DNA of 64,000 bases from Zygaena filipendulae. Taxonomy: Eukaryota > Arthropoda > Insecta > Lepidoptera > Zygaenidae. Numbering within the stretch: the stretch's first letter is position 1; each line of letters starts with the position of its first letter. Below, one piece after another: positions 19,757 to 30,100 of this stretch. Location of the stretch: positions 372,001 to 436,000 of the forward strand of contig CAJRBF020000003.1 of the NCBI GenBank assembly GCA_907165275.2, written 5' to 3'. The notes beneath the pieces were generated by a model. That model worked only from the letters and a program-made list of their open reading frames with translations, did not search any database and had not been told where the DNA came from. Made by a program: the position numbers and the translations under genes.

Positions 19757-20098
19757 GACACAATAGATTGTCTGAAGCGCGAAGTGGCCGAGAGCCGGAC
19801 GCGTCTGCACGCGCAGAGCGAGATTGAGCGAACGCTGCGCGCGCAGCTGGAGGCGGTGCGGGCCGAGTGCGAGCGAGAGGGGCGCGCGCGGCTCACCCCC
19901 GCCGAGCTAGCGTACGAGCGCACGTGGAACACGTGCGACGCCGCCTGCGACCCGGTGCGCTGCGAGGAGGAGGACTGCCAGTTGAGGCTGAGCGCGGACG
20001 ACGAGCTCAGCACCGACGCCAACGAACTGCCAAATGTCAAAAGACGTGTTGTTTTCTCTCTCGTTAGTAAATTGTTTTTTTATGTGCAAACTGTGTAG
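19757..20098 (+). CDS. Host coiled-coil gene, exon (3' border uncertain)
   Basis: Starts after a CT-rich acceptor (CCCCCCCAG). It reads DTIDCLKREVAESRTRLHAQ, then heptad-like sequence (IERTLRAQLEAVRAECERE) and a Cys-rich acidic segment (CDAACDPVRCEEEDC) ending ...STDANELPN. It is very GC-rich compared with its surroundings. The frame remains open to TAG at 20096-20098, but the last 15 or so codons (VVFSLVSKLFFYVQTV) look like intron readthrough; no convincing donor was found. Downstream comes the LINE, so the next exon may be displaced. Confidence 0.68.
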   Translation, partial: DTIDCLKREVAESRTRLHAQSEIERTLRAQLEAVRAECEREGRARLTPAELAYERTWNTCDAACDPVRCEEEDCQLRLSADDELSTDANELPNVKRRVVFSLVSKLFFYVQTV

Positions 20099-20584
20099 TG
20101 AAACAATCATTATACACTTAAGCTGGGGAAAAATAGGTGGTGTAGCCTCTAAAGAATAAATCCAGTTTTATTAGTTAGAACTTTTGTGTGAAATTGTGAA
20201 ATACGTGTTAACGATATTTTGTCAAACTACCCACAGTCTTGTTTTTTGATGAACTGTCTTTTTTTTTTATGGTTCGGGTCATTTATTCGTGTGCAGTTAT
20301 ACATCGGGACATTTATTCGTGTGCAGTTACACATTGGGGCATTTAATCGTGTGCAGTTAAATTTGAACTTTAATAATAGTATTATTTTTCATTCTTCGGG
20401 GTCTTTCTAAATAAACACAACAAATTTATAATGAAATAAATGCATTGGCTGTACTAACGATTCACGAGTTTTGACATGTAATTCATGTAAACTTAATTAC
20501 TGTCTTGAATGTTTAAAAATTAAAAGTGGCACTGTTTTGAGGAAAGAACACTTAGCAGCTCTCTAGTGTCCCTCGTGTTCTAAT
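20099..20584. other. Intron or LINE 5' region
   Basis: Contains three imperfect copies of a unit with TTTATTCGTGTGCAGTTA at about 20279-20362 (spacing roughly 30 bp). The LINE start is not defined; no target duplication could be matched to the sequence after its 3' tail. Confidence 0.4.
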
Positions 20585-21520
20585 GTGACGCGACGTAAAA
20601 TAACGGAAGACACGCCAGCGAGTCCGACACCGCAACTATTTAATAAAAAACCCGATTACTCAATGGATATGTCTGTCACTGAATTGTCTTATGACAATAC
20701 AACGCAATCGTTGTCGTCTCCTGAGCGCCCGGTTACCTTGGAACAAATTAGTGCTCTGCTGGACTCAAAACTTTCTCCTACATCTGATTTAATGAAAAAT
20801 TTTCGTTCCTCTCTTCAGGAAGACATCAAACATTTAGTGTCTGCTGAAATTAACACCGCGGTTTCCTCATTTAAAGAAGATTTTACACGTGCTACAGATT
20901 TTATTACAGCCGAGCAAGAGGATTTGAAGAAAGAATTGAATAGGAAGGAACAAAAAATTAAAACTCTTGAGTCAGAACTGGAGAGTCACTCGTTCGAAAT
21001 CGGCAGGTTGAATGCGAGAATAATCACAATTGAAAAGATATCTAGAGAGTGCAATATTGAAATACAGGAGGTCCCAGAAAGCAGGCAGGAAAATCTAGTA
21101 ACCATATTATTGACGTTATGCAAAAACTTGAACACCCCTATCTTGGAATCAGACATAAGGACATGTCGTCGCGTTGCTAAGATGAACCCATCGTCAAATC
21201 GCCCGCGCAACATAATCATTACGTTTAACTCTCCTCGCACGCGTGATACAGTCATTTCTGCGGCCTATTGTTACAATAAATCTCACCCTGATAAATTGAA
21301 TTCATCGCACCTTGGATTGGTTTGTGAACCCCAGAGAATCTATATTTCTGAGCACTTGTCGCCTGAGTGTAAACAATTACACGCTGCTGCCCGAAAAATT
21401 GCCAAGGAAAAAAAGTTCGCATACGTTTGGGTGCGTTTTGGACGCGTGTTTATGCGAAAAGACGATAAGAGTAATTGCATTCATATCAAAGATCTGGCTG
21501 TTTTGAGTACTCTTAAATAA
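20585..21520 (+). CDS. LINE ORF1 protein with Baculo_FP-like C-terminus
   Basis: Open frame ending in TAA at 21518-21520. The frame opens at 20567, but the first in-frame ATG is at 20663 (MDMSVTELSYD), giving about 285 residues; the start at 20585 is a GTG. A Ser/Pro-rich N-terminus is followed by a long coiled coil (about residues 100-150 of the 311-codon frame). The C-terminal domain contains NIIITFNSPRTRD, then RIYISEHLSPECKQL and VWVRFGRVFMRKDD. That pattern is shared by ORF1 proteins of CR1/jockey-like LINEs and the baculovirus FP protein family, an RNA-binding role in the element RNP being likely. The frame is undamaged. ORF2 begins about 130 bp downstream. Confidence 0.82.
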   Translation: MTRRKITEDTPASPTPQLFNKKPDYSMDMSVTELSYDNTTQSLSSPERPVTLEQISALLDSKLSPTSDLMKNFRSSLQEDIKHLVSAEINTAVSSFKEDFTRATDFITAEQEDLKKELNRKEQKIKTLESELESHSFEIGRLNARIITIEKISRECNIEIQEVPESRQENLVTILLTLCKNLNTPILESDIRTCRRVAKMNPSSNRPRNIIITFNSPRTRDTVISAAYCYNKSHPDKLNSSHLGLVCEPQRIYISEHLSPECKQLHAAARKIAKEKKFAYVWVRFGRVFMRKDDKSNCIHIKDLAVLSTLK

Positions 21521-21650
21521 TATTAGTTCTGTATTTTCTTTAGGTACTGCAATATTAAATTTATTAAATTATTTTCTTTTAAATTATTTGTTTTTTCTCT
21601 TAAATTTAAACAAACACTTGGTTTTTTAGTTATATTAACTTTTGTATATG

Positions 21651-24529
21651 ATGGTTGTAATTTATTATCAAAACGTAAATAGAATACTATCTAAGCTTAC
21701 AGAATTGTACTTGAATATTTTAAGCGCCGAATATGATTTAATCTGCCTCACAGAGACGAACCTTCATTCTAGTGTTTTTGACTCAAAATTATAGACGACC
21801 GCTACTCTGTATTCCGAAGAGATCGTAGTGACACCTGTCTAAGTAATTATAAGAAAGGTGGAGGTGGGATTTTAATAGCAGTAAAAAAGAATTTTACGGT
21901 AGTTCGTCGCTCGCTCTGGGAATGCAGGGTTGAAGATCTTTGGTTAAGTATTCTACCGGATGATAATACACCTCCGTTGCACATCTGCCTTTGTTACTTG
22001 CCACCTGATCCTCCACGGGATGATATTTCGCACTTTTATAATAACTTTCAGGACGGGGTGCTCAGCTTTGCTAGTAATAACGATCATTTTCTATTGATTG
22101 GTGATTTCAACACACCTTCTATTAAATGGACTAAGCTCTTAGCCTCGCAGAAGCTTATACCAAATAATCCAGTAGATTTTAAGTCATCTTTGTTATTAGA
22201 GTGCATAGCCACATGCGGTCTACATCAATTTAATGACATATCTAACAGCAATAACCACTATTTGGACCTCGTTTTTTCAACATTAAATGATGTACGGGTG
22301 GTGGAGGGCGATGCTCTTACTCACTTGGACAAGCATCACCCTGCTCTTGTCATTGAAATACTCCCCTATGTGTCTGTGCCTTCATTGAATTCTAATTCCT
22401 CTAAACAAAGGTATAATTTTCGCAAATGCGATTATGAAAAGGCTAGATTGACCCTTAGCAGCGTTAATTGGTCTGATCTCTTGTGTTCTGAGAACGTAGA
22501 TACATGTGTGGACGTCTTTTATCAAGCATTGCACGAGATAATTAGTAACGTAACACCGTTATGTAAAACCGACTCAAGCAAATATCCTCTATGGTACAGT
22601 AACGCATTGAAACGATGTTTAAAGGAAAAGAATAAATATCATCATAAGTATAAAAAATATGGAAATCCCCGCGACTACGATGTATTTTCTTTGCTTCGTA
22701 GTAGATGTAAAAAGCTCACATCAACCTGTCATAGAAACTTTATTGCTTCAATTGAAGATGATCTGCAGGAAGGTGTAAATATCAAATCATTTTGGCGTTA
22801 TATTAACAGTCAAAAGGGACATTCTAGTTTACCCCAGGTGATGAAGTTTGGTGGATCGTCTGCCAGTGATGGCTCTGGTATATGTGAACTTTTTTCCTCT
22901 TATTTTGGATCTGTATTTGTCAGGGATACGTCACAAACGCAACAAGTAACCAAGAATTTCTCAACGAAATATGCATGTACCAGAACACTGTCTAATATAT
23001 TTATTAGTGAATACGACATCTATGAAAAAATAAAACAGCTTGACTGCACTAAGGGTTCCGGTCCGGATGATATTCCTGCAATTTTTGTAAAATCCTGTGG
23101 TAAACAACTTCTTACCCCCTTGTTTATTATATTTAATACCTCACTTTATACTGGAGTTTTTCCATCATTGTGGAAGTCGGCATATATAATCCCAATCCAT
23201 AAGGCAGGCGATAAATCCAGCTGTGACAACTATCGCCCAATTAGTATCCTTTCTTGTGTCGCAAAGATATTCGAGTCGCTAGTCTACAAGCACTTTTTTT
23301 ATCAAGTCAAGCAATTGATCTCTGATAAACAGCATGGTTTCGTCAAGGGTAAATCAACAATTAGTAATTTACTTGAGTACAAAAATTATTTGTGTGCATC
23401 GTTTCATCACCGAAGTCAGACTGACAGCATTTACACGGATTTCTCGAAGGCTTTTGATAAAGTCAATCACTCTATTTTAATTGAGAAGTTGGCCACGTAT
23501 GGCATTCATGGTAATCTACTTCGTTGGGTAACTTCTTATCTTGAGCGCAGAAATCAAGTGGTTGTTGTTAGAGGTTTTATGTCTTCTCCATGCATAATAA
23601 CATCAGGAGTTCCACAGGGATCTCATATGGGGCCACTTCTTTTTGTTCTTTTTATAAACGACCTGATAGACCGATTGGTAAACCCATCTCTTTTGTATGC
23701 GGATGACCTCAAGATTTTTTCCCGAATAGATCATGTTTCTGATTGTGAATCACTACAACGTGATCTCAATACCCTGGTTGAATGGTGTGCTAGGAATAGG
23801 ATGTACCTAAATATTGACAAATGTTTTTTCATTACATTTTCTAACAAGAAGAATAAAATTAACTTTAATTATAGGCTGTCGGGTCAAGTCCTACAACGCA
23901 AGACAAATGCAAAAGATCTCGGTGTATACTTTGATAAAACTCTGTCTTTTAGACCATACTATGAGTACATAAGCAATCAAGCAGGTAGGCTTTTAGGCTT
24001 TATATTTCGTAACACGCATCCTTTCAAGAATCCAAAAGCATTGCTCTGTTTGTTTTATAGTCTTGTAAGAAGCGTACTTGAATATGGGAGTCCAGTGTGG
24101 TCCCCGTACTACAAGATACACACTGAAAATCTAGAACGACTTCAAAACAGATGTCTCAGGTGTCTCTCGTATAGAATCGGGGAGGGAAGAACCTTGGCCA
24201 ACTATGAACAGAGGCTCAGGAGGTTCCACGTACCTAGGTTAGAGACTCGTCGTCAATTAAGTGATTTAGTTTATTTACACAAGATTCTGCATGGCTATAT
24301 TGAGTCCCCTACACTTTTAAATACTATCTCAATTAACACGCAAACGAGATTCAGAAGCTTTCAGCCCTTTGTCTTGAAAGTTTATATCAATAACACCTCA
24401 TACTATAATCCTGTCGTTAGAATGTGCAGATTTTATAACTCGGTGGCTACTTCGTGTTCAAAACTGGACATATTCGACAGTAGATTGTGTGTTTTCCGGA
24501 GATGCTTAGCCAAATGTTTGTCTTGTTAG
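21651..24529 (+). pseudogene. LINE ORF2: APE endonuclease and reverse transcriptase, one frameshift
   Basis: ATG at 21651 starts a short endonuclease N-terminus (YYQNVNRILSKLTEL, then YDLICLTETNLHSS) that meets TAG at 21792-21794. A one-base loss there accounts for the break: from 21791 the correct frame is open to 24529. It contains the GDFN endonuclease motif (about 22100-22110) and LDKHHPAL. Reverse transcriptase motifs include TDFSKAFDKVNH, SGVPQGSHMGPLL and catalytic YADD (about 23696-23707), and a C-terminal Cys-containing region follows (RLQNRCLRCLS). All catalytic residues checked are present, so only a single indel separates this copy from a full-length protein. The clade looks like CR1/jockey group; no closer name is claimed. 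The start at 21977 that a simple ORF scan would give is a TTG inside the endonuclease. Confidence 0.85.
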
Positions 24530-24751
24530 TTTAAGTTATACTTACTTATTGATTTTGAACGCTGAATTACAGCTTTGCACTAATTTTTAGTTTTAGTTAT
24601 TATAAAAAAAAAAGAAAGAAAAAAAATATAATTTTTGTTACTGTGCACCCATACTTTGGGACACATTCCAGCTCTAGTAATGTATAATACTTATGTACCT
24701 CTTATTGTTTGTGTCTCGTTTTGTGTGCCAATAAATAAATAAAGAAATAAA

Positions 24752-24814
24752 CTGGCCGCCGAGGTGAAAACGCTCGGAACCTCCATTGGGAGTGTTCGAA
24801 ATTCAACAATTTAA
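24752..24814 (+). other. Coding-like fragment after the LINE tail
   Basis: Reads LAAEVKTLGTSIGSVRN before a stop, coiled-coil-like in composition and close in style to the host exons at 18.6-20 kb. There is no splice acceptor at its left edge, because the LINE tail abuts. It may be a piece of a further exon of the same gene. Confidence 0.3.
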
Positions 24815-24975
24815 TTCAATTTAATTTTCACTTCAATTCAATTTAATCTCGTTCAATTTAGTATTGGTGGGCTTGTATCAACTATATTTTATATGTATTT
24901 TAATTTTGTGCATGCATTTGACGTAAATCGTAACAAACTTTATGATTGTTTTCTGAAATAAATAAAATAAATAAA
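24815..24975. repeat. TTCAATTTAA-type short repeats
   Basis: Several copies of AATTCAATTTAAT-like sequence at about 24805-24865, then AT-rich sequence. No gene. Confidence 0.45.
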
Positions 24976-26734
24976 TCCTACTAATATTATAAACCCACGA
25001 AAAGCCCACGATGCGTCTAAGGTCAAGCGGTGAGCTAGGACGCCCCCAATCATTGTCCAGCTGACTCCCGAGCAGGTAAAATCTTTCAAAAACACGATTT
25101 CCAAATACTGCAAGAACTTTTATCTTAATTTCCGTAGTTCTGGCACTGTGGCAGTTAAATGTCAGAATGCTGAAGATCATGAGGCCACAAAGGCTGGATT
25201 GCGAACTGAAAATCTTCCCTTCCATACCTACACTCGGAAGAACGAAAAGAAGTATAAATCTGTAATCTATGGTATACCAGAGCAGTTCGAGGATGATATC
25301 ATTGATGAGCTTACGTCTTTGGGATTCGGTGATGTCTTAGTAATTAAACTGAAGAGTGGTGGTTCATCTTGCCCACCTTTTTTGGTCCAGCTTCCCTTTG
25401 GAGCAGATATAATGAAATTCAAACAAATCAAATACTTATGTAGCTGTGCTGTTCAAATACGTCGCTACCGGCAAAATGATAATTCTGCCACTCAGTGTTA
25501 TAGATGTCAAGGTTTTGGCCATGCTTCTAGAAATTGTAACTTGCCTCCTAAGTGTGTCAAATGCACCGGGGCGCACATCACCAAGGAATGCACTAAACAA
25601 AACAAAAACGAGCCGGCCATGTGCTGCAACTGTAACCAGGAACACCCAGCTAATTACCGCCAGTGCCCTGTCCGCATCAAGTATATGGAAGACACTCGGA
25701 CCCGTCGGAATGAGCGTAAGGTTACACAAGCGAAGCTTATTAACGCTCTCAATCCCTGCATAAACATTCAGCAACGGTCACGAGTACCAGGTAATCCCCT
25801 ACTCTCCAAGTCCGCTGCCACATTATATCACTCTTAGAGTCGCCTAAATTTATTTTTTCTTATTTATCTCCCATGTACAGATATCGACCTGATTCTATTG
25901 TTTATGTATAGATACATACATTGTACAGAATCGAGGATTCAGCTCTTATCTATATCTATAGGTATGTATATATAAAAATGAATCCTTATTTCTCTTGGTC
26001 ACGGCATCACGTGTGAAAGGCTAGACCATTTTCGCTAATTCTTATTTTGTTGTATTTGTTATTCTAAGGAGAAGGTTCTTATGAAAAAAGTTTGGAGTTC
26101 CTGCGGGAATTCCGAAACTCACGCGGTTGACACCGCGGGGCACGGCTATTAGTATAGATTTGCTCAAAATAAGGCTTGACTGTGGGTTTTGGCAATTATT
26201 AGGGGAGTAGGTATATCCTTACCATTTACAGCAATACTAGCTATGCCCCGTGGTTTCACCCGCAGTAATTTCGGAGTTCTCGCGGGAATTGCGGGATAAA
26301 AAGTACCCTATGTCCTTCTCCGTACCCCTGACAACATGCATGCAAAATTTCATCCGACTCAGTTCAGCCGTTTTTGCGTGATTGAGCAACAAAGATCCAC
26401 ACTTTCACGTCTATATGTATAATAAAAATGAATCGTCAAATGTGTTGGTAAGCGCATAACTTACAAACGACTGCACCAAATTGGAAAATTGATTTTTTTT
26501 TGAGATCGTTATTGTCAGGACAAGGTTTACATAAAAGAATTTTGGAGTTCCTGCGGGAATTCCGAAACTCACGCGGGTGAATCTCCGAAACGGTTGGACC
26601 GATATTGACGGGATTCACTGCTAATTAGCTGTTGTTATAAGGAGTAAATTAGACTGCCTTGGAGTTCCTGCGGGAATCCCGAAACTCACGTGGGTGAAAC
26701 CGCGGGGCACAGCTAGTTTATAATATTAGTAGGA
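24976..26734. mobile_element. Helitron-like composite with LINE ORF1 fragment inside
   Basis: Left end TCCTACTAATATTATAAA (24976-24993), preceded by A, as at Helitron 5' ends in moths and butterflies. Right candidates are CTAG at 26713-26716 followed by T (Helitron 3' type, with GC-rich GGTGAAACCGCGGGG just before it), or the exact reverse complement of the left 18 bp at 26717-26734. Further internal Helitron-like ends occur at about 26120-26150 (GACACCGCGGGGCACGGC) and, inverted, at about 26227-26256 (CTAGCTATGCCCCGTGG). This is therefore a pile-up of related non-autonomous elements rather than one clean unit. No Rep/helicase gene is present. Confidence 0.55.
25034..25837 (+). pseudogene. 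Jockey-type LINE ORF1 (Gag-like) fragment with three CCHC knuckles
   Basis: Open from 25034, after an in-frame TGA at 25031-25033, to a stop at 25835-25837. The first part (IIVQLTPEQVKSF onward) matches the PRE_C2HC-type domain of insect X-element/jockey nucleic-acid-binding proteins. Three zinc knuckles follow: CYRCQGFGHASRNC, CVKCTGAHITKEC and CCNCNQEHPANYRQC. The sequence just upstream (PRKAHDASKVKR) seems to be part of the same protein and is only 2 bp from the Helitron-like 5' end. No endonuclease or reverse transcriptase follows. The reading frame is otherwise intact, so this is a truncated, possibly captured, ORF1. It belongs to a different LINE from the one at 20.6-24.5 kb. Confidence 0.75.
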
Positions 26735-27166
26735 TAACCTCACTATAAATGTGAAAGTAAGTTTGTTTGTTTGTTACGCTTTCACGCCTCATCATCATGA
26801 AACTTTGCACACACGTTGTCAGAGATACAGAGAAGGACAAAGGGTACTTTTATCCCGAAATTCCCACGGGAACTTCTATCTTATTACTGGTGAAACCGCG
26901 GGGAACAGCTATAAAAATATATAGGTACCTATTGGAAAAAAAAACCCGGTCCCGTCTAATCAAAACTTCAAGTCCAGTCAAAATTTCAAGTCAATCCATC
27001 GCGATAGATCGTTTTCGAGTTTTGCGACTACTAACATGGGATACTTTGTCAAGTTGTTATCTATTATATCACTCAGGGATACTGTAGTTTCCTATGAGTA
27101 AAATATTTTTTACAACTGGTTCTTTACTACTTCATAATATTATTAGCTATACAATATAGAAACGGT
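26735..27166. mobile_element. Further Helitron-like fragments up to the satellite edge
   Basis: ATAAATGTGAAAGTAAGTTTG and TGTTACGCTTTCACGCCTCA, then GAAATTCCCACGGGAACTTC and GGTGAAACCGCGGGGAACAG at about 26860-26910, are parts of the same Helitron-like family. From about 26935 a decayed body follows. The satellite starts at about 27167. Confidence 0.5.
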
Positions 27167-30100
27167 GCGTCAAACAACGCCGGACCAGCAACGAAACACT
27201 TATAAAAAACAACCAAATAACTTAAAAAACGGAATTAATAATTCAATCACAATGCGGATTTTCTAAGTCGATGAAATATTAAAAATTACCAAAATATTAA
27301 TAAATAAATATGCGGGGGTGAGTTTAGGGGTTGCGGATAGACAAACAACAGCGAAAACCAGTTCGAAAACACCAAAAAAGCGACGTAGTTTGTTATTTTA
27401 TTGATATTAATATCGATTGTCGCTTAGAACACGCGTTTACTTAGGTAGCCTCGGGTGCGCGAAGGGGGTAGGTATTTGCGGATGACGTAATAACATTAGG
27501 CGTTTTTTCGCTTCGCCGCGGTCGGAATCGAGTGCGGAGGGTGTCAATCGACGCGGGGGATGTTCCTCTAGGTATTTTATAGGAAAAACTTTGCGGCCAA
27601 ACCTCCAGAAAGCGTGAAATTTTGAAGAAAAGTAAACATTTTTGCAAAAATCCCAGAAATTTGGATAATTCCTGCGCCGATGCGGCCAGGAAAGGTGTCG
27701 AAAACGAAAAGAGCGTTAAACAACGCCGGACCAGCAACGAAACACTTATAAAAAACAACCAAATAACTTAAAAAACGGAATTAATAATTCCATCACTATG
27801 CGGATTTTCTAAGTCGATGAAATATTAAAAATTTCCAAAATATTAATAAATAAATATGCGGGGTGAGTTTAGGGGTTGCGGATAGACAAACAACAGCGAA
27901 AACCAGTTCGAAAACACCAAAAAAGCGACGTAGTTACTAGTTTGTTATTTTATTGATATTAATATCGATTGTCGCTTCAAACACGCGTTTACTTAGGTAG
28001 CCTCGGGTGCGCGGAGGGGGTAGGTATTTGCGGATGACGTAATTAAATTTGACGTTTTTTCGCTTCTCCGCGGTCGGAATCGAGCGCGGAGGGTGTCAAT
28101 CGATGCGGGGGATGTTCCTCTAGGTATTTTATAGGAAAAACTTGGCGGCCAAACCTCCCGAAAGCGTTAAATTTTGAAGAAAAGTATAAATTTTTGCAAA
28201 AATCCCAGAAATTTGGATAATTCCTGCGCCGATGCGGCCAGGAAGGGTGTCGAAAACGAAAAGAGCGTCAAACAACGCCGGACCAGCAACGAAACACTTA
28301 TAAAAAACAACCAAATAACTTAAAAAACGGAATTAATAATTGAATTAGGCACTATGCGGATTTTTCTAAGACGATGAAATATTAAAAATTACCAAAATAT
28401 TAATAAATAAATATGCGGGGGTGAGTTTAGGGGTTGCGGATAGACAAACAACAGCGAAAACCAGTTCTAAAACACCAAAAAAGCGACGTAGTTTGTTATA
28501 TTATTGATATTAATATCGATTGTCGCTTCGAACACGCGTTTACTTAGGTAGCCTCGGGTGCGCGGAGGGGGGTAGGTATTTGCGGATGACGTAATAAAAT
28601 TAGGCGTTTTTTCGCTTCGCCGCGGTCGGAATCGAGTGCGGAGGGTGTCAATCGACGCGGGGGATGTTCCTCTAGGTATTTTATAGGAAAAACTTTGCAA
28701 CCAAACCTCCAGAAAGCGTGAAATTTTGAAGAAAAGTAAACATTTTTGCAAAAATCCCAGAAATTTGGATAATTCCTGCGCCGATGCGGCCAGGAAGGGT
28801 GTCGAAAACGAAAAGAGCGTTAAACAACGCCGGACCAGCAACGAAACACTTATAAAAAACAACCAAATAACTTAAAAAACGGAATTAATAATTCCATCAC
28901 TATGCGGATTTTCTAAGTCGATGAAATATTAAAAATTTCCAAAATATTAATAAATAAATATGCGGGGTGAGTTTAGGGGTTGCGGATAGACAAACAACAG
29001 CGAAAACCAGTTCGAAAACACCAAAAAAGCGACGTAGTTACTAGTTTGTTATTTTATTGATATTAATATCGATTGTCGCTTCAAACACGCGTTTACTTAG
29101 GTAGCCTCGGGTGCGCGGAGGGGGTAGGTATTTGCGGATGACGTAATTAAATTTGACGTTTTTTCGCTTCTCCGTGGTCGGAATCGAGCGCGGAGGGTGT
29201 CAATCGATGCGGGGGATGTTCCTCTAGGTATTTTATAGGAAAAACTTGGCGGCCAAACCTCCCGAAAGCGTTAAATTTTGAAGAAAAGTATAAATTTTTG
29301 CAAAAATCCCAGAAATTTGGATAATTCCTGCGCCGATGCGGCCAGGAAGGGTGTCGAAAACGAAAAGAGCGTCAAACAACGCCGGACCAGCAACGAAACA
29401 CTTATAAAAAACAACCAAATAACTTAAAAAACGGAATTAATAATTGAATTAGGCACTATGCGGATTTTTCTAAGACGATGAAATATTAAAAATTACCAAA
29501 ATATTAATAAATAAATATGCGGGGGTGAGTTTAGGGGTTGCGGATAGACAAACAACAGCGAAAACCAGTTCTAAAACACCAAAAAAACCAAGTAATTTGT
29601 TATTTTATTGATATTAATATCGATTGTCGCTTCAAACACGCGTTTACTTAGGTAGCCTCGGGTGCGCGAAGGGGGTAGGTATTTGCGGATGACGTCATAA
29701 AATTTGGCGTTTTTTCGCTTCGCCGCGGTCGGAATCGAGGCCGGAGGGTGTAAATCGACGCGGGGGATGTTCCTCTAGGTATTTTATAGGAAAAACTTTG
29801 CGGCCAAACCTCCCGAAAGCGTTAAATTTTGAAGAAAAGTAAACATTTTGCAAAAATCCCAGAAATTTGGATAATTCCTGCGCCGATGCGGCCAGGAAAG
29901 GTGTCGAAAACGAAAAGAGCGTTGAACAACGCCGGACCAGCAACGAAACACTTATAAAAAACAACCAAATAACTTAAAAAACGGAATTAATAATTCAATT
30001 ACTATGCGGATTTTCTAAGTCGATGAAATATTAAAAATTACCAAAATATTAATAAATAAATATGCGGGGGTGAGTTTAGGGGTTGCGGATAGACAAATAA

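Larger units (their letters stand above)
20440..24750 (+). mobile_element. Nearly full-length non-LTR retrotransposon (CR1/jockey-like)
   Basis: ORF1, ORF2 and a 3' UTR of about 220 bp ending in an AATAAATAAATAAAGAAATAA tail. The 5' limit is approximate. The sequence directly after the tail (CTGGCCGCCGAGGTG) is GC-rich and coding-like. Confidence 0.75.
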
